A DNA stretch of 34,835 nucleotides from Candidatus Krumholzibacteriia bacterium. GTDB taxonomy: Bacteria; Krumholzibacteriota; Krumholzibacteriia; JAJRXK01. The stretch lies in contig DATFKK010000201.1 of the NCBI GenBank assembly GCA_035268685.1, positions 1 through 34,835 on the forward strand, given 5' to 3'. Each line of letters opens with the position of its first letter. The stretch's first letter is position 1. The notes below the pieces were generated by a model. That model was given only the letters and a program-made list of their open reading frames with translations. It made no database searches and was not told the DNA's origin. A program made the position numbers and the translations under genes. This document shows, piece after piece, positions 1-8,731 of the stretch.

Positions 1-462
1 GCGCGCATGGTGCCCACGGTCACCTTCGTCGTGGCGGCCTTCCTGGGCTTCAGCACCGGTACGAGCTGGGGGACGATGGCCATCCTCATGCCCATCGTGA
101 TCCCCCTGTCGACCGATCTGGCGGCGGACGCCGGGCTGGGCGACGCGGCGGCGACGGCGATCTTCCTGTCGAGCGTGGCCTGTGTCCTGAGCGGCTCGGT
201 CTTCGGCGACCACTGCTCGCCGATCAGTGACACCACGATCATGAGCAGCATGGCCAGCGGCGCCGATCACATCGACCACGTGCGCACGCAGTTCCCGTAC
301 GCGGTCCTGGCGGGGAGCACGGCGATCCTGTTGGGAACGGTGCCCGCGGGCTTCGGGATCTCCCCCTGGATCACGCTGCCGATCGGCGTCATCCTGCTGG
401 GGGCCGCCGTCCGATGGCTCGGGCGGGATCCGGCCGACGCTCCCGAGGAGGTCCGCACATGA
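1..462 (+). CDS. NhaC-family Na+/H+ antiporter, C-terminal part (5' end outside window)
   Basis: This is the C-terminal part of an integral membrane antiporter that exchanges Na+ for H+ across the inner membrane. The reading frame is open from base 1, so the true start lies upstream; the ATG at 7 is internal. The segment FGDHCSPISDTTIMSS (about residues 67-82 of the visible part), followed by DHIDHVRTQFPYA, is the family-typical C-terminal signature of NhaC. Hydrophobic stretches flank it. The polar tail ends in EEVRT. The stop codon overlaps the start of the next gene (ATGA, 459-462), so the two are probably translationally coupled. The family call is firm from the motif. Substrate is inferred from the family, and some NhaC relatives carry other exchange substrates. 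Confidence 0.88.
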   Translation, partial: ARMVPTVTFVVAAFLGFSTGTSWGTMAILMPIVIPLSTDLAADAGLGDAAATAIFLSSVACVLSGSVFGDHCSPISDTTIMSSMASGADHIDHVRTQFPYAVLAGSTAILLGTVPAGFGISPWITLPIGVILLGAAVRWLGRDPADAPEEVRT

Positions 463-1253
463 GCATGCCGCCACTGGTGAGTCTGCTGAGCGACTTCGGA
501 ACCCGCGACGGTTACGTGGGCGCGATGAAGGGCAGTGTGCTGAGCCACTGTCCCGACGCCCGGATCATCGACGTGAGCCATCACGTGCCACCGCAGGACG
601 TGCGGTCGGGGGCCTTCCTGCTGGCCCGGGCGGTCCGTGACCTGCCGCCGACCACGGCCCACGTCGCCGTGGTCGACCCGGGCGTGGGCAGCGAACGGCG
701 GGCGGTCGCGGCCCGCACGGCACACGGGGCCTGGGTCGTCGGACCCGACAACGGTCTCCTGGGCGACGCCGCCGCCGGGGGTGATCTCTGCGTCGTACTC
801 GACCCCGAGCGCGTGGCTCCCGGGACCACCCCCAGTGCCACCTTCCACGGTCGCGACCTCTTCGCGCCGGCGGGCGCCCGCATCGCGCGTGGCGACGATC
901 CACGGGGTCTGGGCGAGGAGACGCGCCCCCCGCAGCGGCTCGAGCGGCCCGTCCGGTCCGCCGACGACGGGATCGAGGCCGAGGTCGTGTGGATCGACCG
1001 CTTCGGCAATGCCATCACGCTGCTCGAACCCGCCGATCTCGAGGCCATGGGCGACGACGTCGAGATCGTGGTCGATTCGCTGGTGCTCCGCGGCCTCTCG
1101 CGGACCTACGCCGACGTCGAGCGCGGCCGGCCCCTGGCGTACTGGGGGAGCAGCGGAACGTTGGAACTCGGTCAGCGCGAGGCCCACTTCGCAGACCGGA
1201 CGGGGATCGGCCGCGGTTCGCGGATCCGTGTGCGCCCGCGTGCCGGCTCCTGA
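459..1253 (+). CDS. SAM hydroxide adenosyltransferase (DUF62 / SAM hydrolase family)
   Basis: Cytoplasmic enzyme, 264 aa. The family uses water or hydroxide to split S-adenosylmethionine into adenosine and methionine. Visible family motifs are LLSDFGTRDGYVGAMKG (9-25), VVDPGVGSERR (71-81), GPDNGLLG (95-102) and TFHGRDLFAP (128-137). They supply the expected Asp73, Arg80 and His130, spaced like the Asp/Arg/His triad described for archaeal DUF62 enzymes. Chlorinases and fluorinases of the same fold exist, but the general family layout here favours the hydrolase. I chose the ATG at 459 because GAGGAGG lies just upstream and it overlaps the antiporter stop; the frame extends upstream to 414 without clear support. 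It sits between an antiporter and an MBL hydrolase, 1.7 kb from metH, which makes methionine. Family assignment is solid; physiological role is unknown. Confidence 0.88.
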   Translation: MSMPPLVSLLSDFGTRDGYVGAMKGSVLSHCPDARIIDVSHHVPPQDVRSGAFLLARAVRDLPPTTAHVAVVDPGVGSERRAVAARTAHGAWVVGPDNGLLGDAAAGGDLCVVLDPERVAPGTTPSATFHGRDLFAPAGARIARGDDPRGLGEETRPPQRLERPVRSADDGIEAEVVWIDRFGNAITLLEPADLEAMGDDVEIVVDSLVLRGLSRTYADVERGRPLAYWGSSGTLELGQREAHFADRTGIGRGSRIRVRPRAGS

Positions 1254-1255
1254 CC

Positions 1256-2008
1256 ATGGACGTCGTCCTGCTCGGCACCGGAACCCTCACGCCCCAGGCG
1301 GAGACCGCCTCGGCCGGCGTGGCGGTGGTGGAGGGCGAGCACGTGTTGCCCCTGGATCTGGGCCGCAACGTGCTCAGCCGCATGGTGGAGTGTGGCATCG
1401 ATCCCCTGAGGCTGTCGGAGTTCTTCGTCACCCATCTGCACCCCGACCACACCTGCGAGCTGGTGTCGCTCCTGTTCGCGGCCAAGCACGGGCGGTCGGC
1501 ACCGGATCCGCTGCGCGTGGTCGGTCCCGCTGGTCTGGAAGCGCTCGTCGAGGCCCTGTTCGACGCCTGGGAGTGGTTGCGGCCCGATACCCCGTTGCAG
1601 ATCGACGAGATCGGCCCCGGACCGGTCGCGGCGTCGGGGTTCGAGGTCGAGGCCGTGCGCCTGGAGCACGGCACGACCGAAGACCTGGGCTACCGCGTGC
1701 ATTCGCCGCGGTCGGGGCGCACGATGGCCTTCACCGGCGACACCGGGCCCTGCGAGGCCCTGGTCGACCTGGCCCGCGGGGTCGACGTGCTGGTGTCGGA
1801 GTGCGCGAGCACCGATGCCGACGCCAATGCCTTCCACCTGTCACCCACGCCTCTGGGCGAGGCCGCCGAGCGGGCGGGCGTGGGCCACCTGGTCATCACG
1901 CACCTGTACCCGCAGACTCCGCCCCGGGCGGTCCTGGACGGTGTCCGAGCGCGGTTCGGCGGAAAGGTCACGATCGGGACCGACCGGATGCGGATCGCGG
2001 CCGGCTGA
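1256..2008 (+). CDS. MBL-fold metallo-hydrolase (RNase Z-like)
   Basis: A 250-aa cytoplasmic protein of the metallo-beta-lactamase fold. The metal site is visible: HLHPDH (His60, His62, Asp64, His65), then FTGDTGPCEAL (second-half Asp) and a late His in ITHLYP. The N-terminal strand VVLLGTGTLTP is typical of RNase Z/ElaC-type and related phosphodiesterases. The length (about 250) is shorter than canonical tRNase Z (about 300 or more), and I see no clear flexible-arm insertion. It may therefore be an RNase Z-like hydrolase of unknown substrate, not the tRNA-processing enzyme. The start at 1256 is 2 nt after the stop of the SAM hydrolase, so it is surely in the same operon. Fold and metal ligands are seen directly; the substrate is not determinable from sequence. 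Confidence 0.82.
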   Translation: MDVVLLGTGTLTPQAETASAGVAVVEGEHVLPLDLGRNVLSRMVECGIDPLRLSEFFVTHLHPDHTCELVSLLFAAKHGRSAPDPLRVVGPAGLEALVEALFDAWEWLRPDTPLQIDEIGPGPVAASGFEVEAVRLEHGTTEDLGYRVHSPRSGRTMAFTGDTGPCEALVDLARGVDVLVSECASTDADANAFHLSPTPLGEAAERAGVGHLVITHLYPQTPPRAVLDGVRARFGGKVTIGTDRMRIAAG

Positions 2009-2038
2009 GATCGTGGCGGGTCATCGACGGTCCGACGC

Positions 2039-2068
2039 TTGCGCGCGGGGACCGCGCGGTCCGATATT
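2039..2068 (+). promoter_or_regulatory. Possible promoter for the lipoprotein gene
   Basis: TTGCGC (2039-2044), an 18-bp spacer and GATATT (2063-2068) lie 37 bp before the GTG start at 2105. The -10 match is moderate. A separate promoter makes sense because the preceding gene ends at 2008. Confidence 0.35.
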
Positions 2069-2104
2069 GACCGTGTAGTTCCCAATCCTGCGGAGGCCTC
2101 CGAC

Positions 2105-2896
2105 GTGCACCGTATTCTCGCCCTCCGGCGGGTCGTCTCGCTGACGATCCTGGCCGTTCTCGTGCTCGGCACCGTCGGTTGCAACGACTACCGGGTGCGC
2201 TTCCTCTACCCGCGCGAGAACCGGAGCGACTTCTTCGTCGAGCGGCCCGACGTGGCTCTGTACGTGGCCGAACCCGAGGACCTGCGGCCGAGCGGCCAAC
2301 GCAACGGCAGCGGTTTCTTCAGCACGTTGCGGTTCCCGGCCGACGACAAGCTCGACCAGCCGCCGTCGCGGATCGTGCTGCGCGCACTGCTGCAGGACCT
2401 GAACCAGACCCGCGTGGCGGCCCTGGTCCGCAATCCCGACAACGCCGACTACGTGCTCACCTCGCAACTGCTGAGCATGACCACGCGGCTGGAGCGCCCG
2501 CTCCGAGCCTGGGGTGTGCCGCTGGCCGCCGGCCTGGCCGTCGGTGGCCTGAGCTCCATCGGCAGCGACGGTGGTCTGAGCCATTTCCTCAAGACCGGTG
2601 CGGTCGGCGCCGTGCTCGGCACCATGCTCCCGGCTCCGGCGGTCACCACGGGGGAGGTCCGGGTACGACTGGAACTCCGCGACCGCGACACGAACGATCT
2701 GGTCTTCGAGACCGTCTGCACCGGCGAGTACCAGAAGACCATCTCCCTCTCGTTGTCGGCGCGCGAGGACCAGCGGATCGCCGAGGACTTCCTGCCCCCG
2801 GCTCTCAAGCGGGCCAATGCCTGTGCCGTGGGCCAGCTCTACGCCTTCCTCTCGGACGCCCAGGTCGAGCAGCCGAAGGTGAGCCGCGCCGACTGA
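2105..2896 (+). CDS. Putative lipoprotein of unknown function
   Basis: A 263-aa protein I do not recognise by name. It opens with a basic n-region and a hydrophobic stretch ending LGTVGC, followed by NDYR. This looks like a type II signal peptide with Cys22 as the lipidated residue, although Thr at -3 is not ideal. The mature part begins with short beta-prone segments (VALYVAEPEDLRP), then an alternating region, YVLTSQLLSMTTRL. A Gly/Ala-rich hydrophobic segment around residues 135-178 (AAGLAVGGLSS, then AVGAVLGTMLP) resembles a glycine-zipper, membrane-associating stretch. The general layout recalls YajG-like or transport-auxiliary lipoproteins, but this is only an impression. The GTG at 2105 was chosen because GGAGG (2092-2096) lies 8 nt upstream and it gives the signal peptide; the frame remains open upstream to 2039. 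lgt, whose product would modify it, is also in this window. Confidence 0.68.
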   Translation: MHRILALRRVVSLTILAVLVLGTVGCNDYRVRFLYPRENRSDFFVERPDVALYVAEPEDLRPSGQRNGSGFFSTLRFPADDKLDQPPSRIVLRALLQDLNQTRVAALVRNPDNADYVLTSQLLSMTTRLERPLRAWGVPLAAGLAVGGLSSIGSDGGLSHFLKTGAVGAVLGTMLPAPAVTTGEVRVRLELRDRDTNDLVFETVCTGEYQKTISLSLSAREDQRIAEDFLPPALKRANACAVGQLYAFLSDAQVEQPKVSRAD

Positions 2897-2915
2897 GTGG
2901 TGCGATCTTTGCGGG

Positions 2916-2944
2916 TTGGACGCCTTCTCGTGACCTTGTAGGGT
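2916..2944 (+). promoter_or_regulatory. Predicted metH promoter
   Basis: TTGGAC (2916-2921), a 17-bp spacer and TAGGGT (2939-2944) lie 42 bp before the metH ATG. The same hexamers recur before other genes here: TTGGAC before phzF, TAGGGT before the polysaccharide export gene. The short leader has no room for a cobalamin or SAM riboswitch. Confidence 0.5.
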
Positions 2945-2986
2945 CATGGACGAGCCCGAGTCCCCCCCACGAGATCAGGTCCCCGT

Positions 2987-5900
2987 ATGACGACGCGCAG
3001 CGATCGTATCGCCAAGCTCCACGAACTCCTGGGGCAACGCATCCTGGTGCTCGACGGCGCCATGGGAACCGCACTGCAGGACGCCGAGCTCACGGCCGAG
3101 GATTTCGGCGGCCCCGAGCTCGACGGCTGCAACGAATTCCTCGTGATCACCCGGCCCGACGTCGTGCGCGGTGTGCACCGCAGCTACCTCGAGGCCGGCG
3201 CCGACATCGTCGAGACCGACACCTTCGGGGGCACGCCGCTCGTGCTGGCCGAGTACGGCCTGCAGGACCGTGCCCGCGAGCTGAACCGCGTGGCCGCCGA
3301 ACTGGCCCGGTCCGAGGCCGACGCCATGAGCGAGCGCACGCCCGACCGCCCACGCTTCGTCGCCGGTTCCATGGGACCGACGACCAAGGCGATCACCGTG
3401 ACCGGCGGGGTGACCTTCCCCGACCTGGTCGAGCACTTCCACGTGCAGACCATGGGGTTGCTCGAGGGCGGCGTGGATCTGTTGCTGGTCGAGACCCAGC
3501 AGGACACGCGCAACGTCAAGGCCGCCGTGCTCGGGATCCAGAGGGCCTTCGACGAGACGGGCGAGAGCGTCCCGTTGATGATCAGCGGGACCATCGAGCC
3601 CATGGGCACCATGCTCGCGGGACAGACCGCCGACGCATTGGTGGCCAGCCTTTCGCACCTCGACCTGCTGTCGATCGGTCTGAACTGCGCGACCGGTCCG
3701 GAGTTCATGACCGACTCGATCCGTAGCATTGCCGAGCTCGCCCGCACACGCGTCAGCTGTGTGCCCAATGCGGGTCTGCCCGACGAAGACGGGATCTACC
3801 AGGAGTCGCCCCAGGCCATGGTCGAGGTGCTCGAGCGCTTCGTCGACCACGGCTGGTTGAACATGGTCGGCGGCTGCTGCGGCACGACGCCCGAACACAT
3901 TCGTGCCTTCGCCGACATGGTCGAGGGAAAGACACCGCGCGCGGTTCCCGATCACCATCGTGCGCTCTACAGTGGTATCGAGCTCGTCGAGGCCGACGAG
4001 GACAACCGGCCCCTGTTGGTCGGCGAACGCAGCAACGTGATCGGGTCGCGCAAGTTCAAGCGTCTGATTGCCGCCGAGAAGTTCGAGGAGGCCAGCGAGA
4101 TCGCTCGCGCGCAGAGCAAGGCGGGCGCCCACGTGATCGACGTGTGCCTGGCCGATCCCGACCGCGACGAGATGGACGACATGGTCCAGTTCCTCGAGCA
4201 GGTGATCCGCAAGGTCAAGCTGCCGCTCATGATCGACTCGACCGACGCGGAGGTGATCGAGCGTGCTTTGACCTACAGCCAGGGCAAGGCACTGATCAAC
4301 TCGATCAACCTCGAGGACGGCGAGGAGCGCTTCGACCAGGTCGTGCCGCTGGCCACGAGGTACGGCGCCGCGGTCGTGGTCGGGTGCATCGACGAAGATC
4401 CCGACCAGGGCATGGCCGTCACGCGGCAGCGCAAGCTCGAGATCGCGCAGCGCAGCTATGATCTGCTCACGAAGAAGTACGGCATGCGCGCCGAAGACAT
4501 CGTCTTCGATCCTCTGGTCTTTCCGTGTGCCACTGGAGACGAGAACTACATCGGCAGTGCCGAAGAGACCATCGAGGGTGTGCGCCTGATCAAGGAGGCC
4601 CTTCCCGAGTGCAAGACGGTGCTCGGGATCAGCAACGTGAGCTTCGGACTGCCCAACGCGGGACGCGAGGTGCTCAACAGCGTCTTCATGTACCTGTGCA
4701 CGCGTGCCGGTCTGGACATGGCGATCGTGAACACGCAGAAGCTGGAGCGCTACGCGAGCATTCCCCCCGAGGAGGTGCGTCTGGCCGAGGACCTCCTCTA
4801 CAACCGGGGCGACGATCCCATCGCCGCCTTTGCCGCGCACTTCCGGGGTGCACAGAGCCGTTCGCACCAGCCGACGAAGGACCTGCCGCTCGACGAGCGA
4901 TTGCAGCAGTACATCATCGAAGGCACCAAGGAAGGGCTGATCGACGACCTCGAGACGAAGCGCGCCGAGGCACGGCCGCTGGATATCATCAACGGCCCGC
5001 TCATGGCCGGCATGGACACCGTGGGCAAGCTCTTCAACGACAATCAGCTGATCGTGGCCGAGGTGCTGCAGAGTGCCGAGGCGATGAAGGCCGCGGTAGC
5101 GCACCTCGAGCAATTCATGGAGAAGGCCGACACCTCGAGCAAGGGCAAAGTGATCCTGGCCACGGTGAAGGGCGACGTCCACGACATCGGAAAGAACCTC
5201 GTCGAGATCATCCTGAGCAACAACGGCTACGAGGTCGTGAACCTGGGGATCAAAGTGCCACCCGAGACCTTGATCCAGGCCGTGCGCGAGCACCAACCCG
5301 ACGCGATCGGGCTGAGCGGTCTGCTGGTGAAGAGTGCGCAGCAGATGGTGGTCACGGCCGAGGACCTGCACGAGGCCGGCATCGACCTGCCCATGCTGGT
5401 GGGGGGCGCCGCATTGAGCGCGCGGTTCACCCGGACCCGGATCGCGCCGGCCTACCGCGCGCCCACGCTCTACGCCAAGGAGGCCATGGACGGCCTGGGA
5501 ATCCTGAATCGCGTGCGCGCCGAGGGGGCCGAGGCCGAGGCCGCGCGGCAGGACGAGGCCCTGGCGGGGAAGGCCACGGCCAAGCCGAAGAAGGAACTGG
5601 CGCCCGAGACCACCGAGCGCAGTGCGACCGTGCGGCTCGACGTGGCCATGCCCGTGCCTCCGGACCTGGACCGCCACGAGGCGCAGTACGACGACCTCGA
5701 CACCGTGTGGTCGTACATCAACCCGGCCATGCTGTTCGGCCGTCACCTCGGGTATCGCGGGCGCTTCGAACGGGGCCTGCGCGAGGGCGATCCGAAACTG
5801 CTGAAGCTCATCGAGCAGGTCGATGCGGTGAAGCAGGAGTGCCGCGGCGGTCTCATGAAGGTCCGCGCCGTGTGGCAGTGGTTCGAGGTCGAGCCCGACG

Positions 5901-6457
5901 GCAACGAGATCGTGGTCTTCGAGAACGGCGAGCCGCGCACCCGGCTGCGCTTCCCGCGTCAGCGGCGCGAGAACGGGGTCTGTCTGAGCGACTACGTCCT
6001 GCCGCCGCGCGACGGACGGCGCGACACCATGGGGCTGTTCGTGACCACGGCCGGCGAGGGCATCATGGGTGCCGCGGCCGAGGCCAAGGACGCCGGTGAG
6101 TACGTGCGCAGCCACGCCCTGCAGGCCCTGGCCCTGGAGGCCGCCGAGGGCGCGGCCGAGATGGTGCACCAGGGAATGCGCGCGGCCTGGGGTTTCCCCG
6201 ACCCGGTCGACATCACGGCGGCGCAGATCTACAAGGCCGACTACCAGGGCAAGCGCTACAGCTTCGGGTATCCGGCCTGTCCCGACCTCGCCGGACAGAG
6301 GCCCCTGTTCGAGCTCCTGGAGCCCGACTCGATCGGCCTGCATCTCACCGAGGGCGACATGATGGAGCCCGAGGCGAGCGTGTCGGCACTCGTCTTCCAC
6401 CACCCCGACGCGAAGTACTACGCCGTCGAGGTCGAGGAGGAGCCCGCGGGCGCCTAG
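2987..6457 (+). CDS. metH: Cobalamin-dependent methionine synthase
   Basis: Transfers a methyl group from 5-methyltetrahydrofolate to homocysteine through enzyme-bound cobalamin, giving methionine. At 1156 aa it carries the full module order. The N-terminal homocysteine-binding barrel (about 1-320) has zinc ligands Cys234 (LNCATGP) and Cys297/Cys298 (GGCCGTTP). A pterin-binding barrel follows (about 330-600; GERSNVIGSRKF, INSINLEDGEERF), then a helical cap and the B12-binding domain with DVHDIGKN (Asp730, His732, the lower cobalt ligand). A C-terminal reactivation domain (about 880-1150) contains YSFGYPACPDLAG, part of the SAM-binding region. It is slightly shorter than the E. coli enzyme (about 1,227 aa). 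The start ATG has only a weak ribosome site (CAGG). The GNAT gene starts 2 nt after its stop. A SAM hydrolase that would regenerate methionine from SAM lies upstream. Confidence 0.97.
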   Translation: MTTRSDRIAKLHELLGQRILVLDGAMGTALQDAELTAEDFGGPELDGCNEFLVITRPDVVRGVHRSYLEAGADIVETDTFGGTPLVLAEYGLQDRARELNRVAAELARSEADAMSERTPDRPRFVAGSMGPTTKAITVTGGVTFPDLVEHFHVQTMGLLEGGVDLLLVETQQDTRNVKAAVLGIQRAFDETGESVPLMISGTIEPMGTMLAGQTADALVASLSHLDLLSIGLNCATGPEFMTDSIRSIAELARTRVSCVPNAGLPDEDGIYQESPQAMVEVLERFVDHGWLNMVGGCCGTTPEHIRAFADMVEGKTPRAVPDHHRALYSGIELVEADEDNRPLLVGERSNVIGSRKFKRLIAAEKFEEASEIARAQSKAGAHVIDVCLADPDRDEMDDMVQFLEQVIRKVKLPLMIDSTDAEVIERALTYSQGKALINSINLEDGEERFDQVVPLATRYGAAVVVGCIDEDPDQGMAVTRQRKLEIAQRSYDLLTKKYGMRAEDIVFDPLVFPCATGDENYIGSAEETIEGVRLIKEALPECKTVLGISNVSFGLPNAGREVLNSVFMYLCTRAGLDMAIVNTQKLERYASIPPEEVRLAEDLLYNRGDDPIAAFAAHFRGAQSRSHQPTKDLPLDERLQQYIIEGTKEGLIDDLETKRAEARPLDIINGPLMAGMDTVGKLFNDNQLIVAEVLQSAEAMKAAVAHLEQFMEKADTSSKGKVILATVKGDVHDIGKNLVEIILSNNGYEVVNLGIKVPPETLIQAVREHQPDAIGLSGLLVKSAQQMVVTAEDLHEAGIDLPMLVGGAALSARFTRTRIAPAYRAPTLYAKEAMDGLGILNRVRAEGAEAEAARQDEALAGKATAKPKKELAPETTERSATVRLDVAMPVPPDLDRHEAQYDDLDTVWSYINPAMLFGRHLGYRGRFERGLREGDPKLLKLIEQVDAVKQECRGGLMKVRAVWQWFEVEPDGNEIVVFENGEPRTRLRFPRQRRENGVCLSDYVLPPRDGRRDTMGLFVTTAGEGIMGAAAEAKDAGEYVRSHALQALALEAAEGAAEMVHQGMRAAWGFPDPVDITAAQIYKADYQGKRYSFGYPACPDLAGQRPLFELLEPDSIGLHLTEGDMMEPEASVSALVFHHPDAKYYAVEVEEEPAGA

Positions 6458-6459
6458 TC

Positions 6460-7029
6460 GTGCGATCCTGTCCCGATCCAGTTCCGCTCCCGGAGCCCGG
6501 GCGTCTGCGCCTGCGCCGGATCGACGAGCGCGACGTCGGTGCGCTGGTGCAGCTCGACTCCGATCCCGAGGTCATCCGCTACGTCTCGGCCGAGCCGCCG
6601 CCCGACGCGACCACGGTGCGCCGCCAGATCCTGCCGCACATGGTCGAGACCTTCGCGCACTCGCCCTTCGGATACTTCGCCGCGCTCGACCCCGCGGCCG
6701 ACGACGCCTTCGTCGGCTGGTTCCACCTCCGACCCGACGTCGACGGTGCCGACGTGCTCGACCTGGGGTTCCGGCTGTCCCGTGAGGTGTGGGGGCGTGG
6801 CCTGGCCACCGAGGGCGGGCGCTCGCTCGTGGAGTGGGGCTTCGCGCACGCCGGGGTCCGCAGGATCACCGGACACTGTCTGGAGGACAACGTCGCGTCG
6901 GCCCGTGTGCTGCAGAAGTGCGGCCTGCGGTTCGCGCGACGCTTCGTGGTGCCGTCGTGGCGATTGCCGGGCTGGCCCGTCTCCCGGCGCGTCGGGATGG
7001 GCTACGCGTTGGATCGCCCCGGCCGCTGA
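6460..7029 (+). CDS. GNAT-family N-acetyltransferase (RimJ/RimL type)
   Basis: A 189-aa protein of the Acetyltransf_3 type, which moves an acetyl group from acetyl-CoA to an amine on a protein N-terminus or a small molecule. It begins with the typical strand GRLRLRRIDERDVGALVQL. The acetyl-CoA-binding motif region is LGFRLSREVWGRGLATEG (about 103-120), with the RGLATEG pyrophosphate loop, followed by GHCLEDNVASARVLQKCGL, the conserved Asn and helix of the family. The GTG start at 6460 follows the metH stop directly; no strong ribosome-binding site lies at the ideal distance, so translation may depend on coupling with metH. Its last 28 bp overlap the end of the convergent TrmH-type gene. Family is clear; the substrate is unknown. 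Confidence 0.87.
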   Translation: MRSCPDPVPLPEPGRLRLRRIDERDVGALVQLDSDPEVIRYVSAEPPPDATTVRRQILPHMVETFAHSPFGYFAALDPAADDAFVGWFHLRPDVDGADVLDLGFRLSREVWGRGLATEGGRSLVEWGFAHAGVRRITGHCLEDNVASARVLQKCGLRFARRFVVPSWRLPGWPVSRRVGMGYALDRPGR

Positions 7030-7817
7030 CGTACGACCTCGAAGGCCAGGACGGCCGTCGCGGCGGCCAGGTTGAGCGAGTCCGAAACGCCGGCCATGGG
7101 AATGCTCACGGCCGTGGTGTCGGCGCTGGCCCAGGCCTCCGACAGTCCCGCGTGTTCGGCGCCCAGCACGATCGCGACGGCGCCGGTGAGATCGACACCG
7201 GTGTACGGTTCTCCGTCCCGGGGCCGCGTGACGACCGCGCGCAGGGCGTGGTCGCGCAGCCAGGCGACCACCTCGGTGGTGGGAGCCGCGGCCACGGGCT
7301 GGGTGAACAGCGTGCCCATGCTGGCTCGGATCACGTTCGGATTGGCGGGCTCACAGACGGGGTCGGCCAGGATCACGGCGTCGACCCCGGCCGCATCGGC
7401 GGTCCGCAGGATCGCTCCCAGGTTCCCCGGCTTCTCGGCTCCCTCGATCACGAGCACGAAGGCGTCGGGTCGCGGGTCGAGGGCTCCGAGGTCAAGCGGA
7501 CTCCACGCGAGAACGGCGCACAGACCTTCGTCACGATCGCCGTAGCGGATCTTGTCGTACACCGTTTCGCTCACCGGCTGGATCGCGACGCCGCGGTGGG
7601 CGGCACGGGCAACCGCGTCGGCCGGCTCGCCGGTCCGCAGGCGTGGCTCGCACACGTACACCACGGTGGGCTCGACCTCGGCCTGCATCGCCCGCAGCAG
7701 CTCGCGGGCCCCGTCGATCCGGGTGAGGCCGGTCTTCCGGCGCTCGCGAGGTTCGCGCAGCTTCACCAGCTGCTTCACGCGCGGGTTCTGCAGGGACGTG
7801 AGGATCTCATCGCTCAC
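7002..7817 (-). CDS. TrmH/SpoU-family RNA 2'-O-methyltransferase
   Basis: A 271-aa SPOUT-fold enzyme expected to 2'-O-methylate ribose in tRNA or rRNA using SAM. An N-terminal substrate-binding part (1-110; SLQNPRVKQLVKL is typical of RlmB/TrmH-like proteins) precedes the catalytic SPOUT domain. The three knot motifs are IEGAEKPGNLGAILRTADAAG (124-144, with Asn132 and Arg138), IVLGAEHAGLS, and IPMAGVSDSLNLAAATAV near the C-terminus. The GTG at 7817 overlaps the stop of the upstream methyltransferase gene (GTGA), which decides the start although the frame is open to 7946. Last gene of the phoH-lgt-methyltransferase group. It converges on the GNAT gene with a 28-bp overlap. The exact RNA target cannot be told from sequence. 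Confidence 0.9.
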   Translation of the reverse strand: MSDEILTSLQNPRVKQLVKLREPRERRKTGLTRIDGARELLRAMQAEVEPTVVYVCEPRLRTGEPADAVARAAHRGVAIQPVSETVYDKIRYGDRDEGLCAVLAWSPLDLGALDPRPDAFVLVIEGAEKPGNLGAILRTADAAGVDAVILADPVCEPANPNVIRASMGTLFTQPVAAAPTTEVVAWLRDHALRAVVTRPRDGEPYTGVDLTGAVAIVLGAEHAGLSEAWASADTTAVSIPMAGVSDSLNLAAATAVLAFEVVRQRPGRSNA

Positions 7818-8731
7818 GCGCGGGCTCCCGGGTCGAAGCCCCGCGCCGCCGCCCAGGGGTCGGCCGACGGGAGTCGGCCGTTGCGCGCCCAGGCACTCCA
7901 GGTACCGCTGGGCAGAGGCAGGGTGTTCCGGTCGCCTTCGATCCACATCTCTCCGTGTGCGGATCCACCACGGTCGACATCGGCGCCGAAGCGGCGCCCC
8001 AACGCCACGTGCAACAGGTTGCGCAGCGCCACCGCGCCGATCCCCGGCGTGTGCGCACTGAACAGGACGAAGGCGAAGTCGTCGGTCAGGACGTCGACAC
8101 AGGCATCGAGCAGGTCGCCGACGCTCTCCTCGAGCTTGAAGACCTGTCCCCTGGGACCGCGGCCGAAGCTGGGTGGATCGAGGATCACGCCGTGGTACCG
8201 CCGTTCGCGGCGGGCCTCACGGCGCAGGAACTTGAGCGCGTCGTCGATGATCCAGCGGATGGGAGCGTGGACCAGGTCGTTGAGCCCCGCGTTGTCGCTG
8301 GCCCACTGCACCACGCCCTTCGATGCGTCGCAGTGCGTGACGGAGGCACCGCCCCGCGCGGCGGCGATCGTGCTGCCGCCGGTGTAGGCGAAGAGGTTCA
8401 GCACCTCGTGACCCGGACACGCCTGCTCGGTGATCCATTCCCAGAAGGGGGCCTGCTCCGCGAAGACACCCATGTGACCGAAGCCGGTGGGCTTGATCCG
8501 GAAGCGTTGCGCGCCCACGGTACACTCCCAGCTCTCGGGCAGGGCATCGCTGGGATTCCAGGAGCCCCCGCCGCGCGACGAGCGTTCGTAGCGCGCCTCG
8601 GCCGCGCCCCACCGGGTTTCGTCGAGCGCGGGCGCCCACAAGGCCTGCGGACTCGGGCGCACCACGAGGTGTTGACCGAAGCGTTCGAGCTTCTGCCCGT
8701 GTCCGGAGTCGAGAAGAGCGTAGTCGTGCAT
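7814..8731 (-). CDS. Class I SAM-dependent methyltransferase (RlmI/RlmK-like)
   Basis: A 305-aa Rossmann-fold methyltransferase resembling the rRNA cytosine/guanine methyltransferase group. Motif I is LNLFAYTGGS (111-120), followed by VTHCDASKG with the acidic residue that binds the SAM ribose. The catalytic loop is VILDPPSFGRG (182-192); DPPSF is typical of COG1092-type enzymes. Before the domain there is an RFRIKPTGFGHMGVFAEQ stretch. The PUA domain of RlmI is not evident, so the protein is shorter than full RlmI (about 396 aa). The ATG at 8731 overlaps the lgt stop (TGATG) and is preferred over the longer open frame to 8818. It overlaps the TrmH-type gene by 4 nt downstream, so two RNA methyltransferases are probably cotranslated. 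Confidence 0.84.
   Translation of the reverse strand: MHDYALLDSGHGQKLERFGQHLVVRPSPQALWAPALDETRWGAAEARYERSSRGGGSWNPSDALPESWECTVGAQRFRIKPTGFGHMGVFAEQAPFWEWITEQACPGHEVLNLFAYTGGSTIAAARGGASVTHCDASKGVVQWASDNAGLNDLVHAPIRWIIDDALKFLRREARRERRYHGVILDPPSFGRGPRGQVFKLEESVGDLLDACVDVLTDDFAFVLFSAHTPGIGAVALRNLLHVALGRRFGADVDRGGSAHGEMWIEGDRNTLPLPSGTWSAWARNGRLPSADPWAAARGFDPGARA

Noticed and set aside
2897-2986. Cobalamin or SAM riboswitch before metH
   Set aside because: Only 90 bp separate the genes, a promoter uses part of it, and no B12-box or SAM-aptamer core is visible.
2975-6403. 1142-aa open frame antisense to metH
   Set aside because: Composition (rich in His, Asp, Leu, Gly and Val, low complexity) is that of a reverse-strand shadow of a GC-rich gene. 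metH on the other strand has every expected motif.
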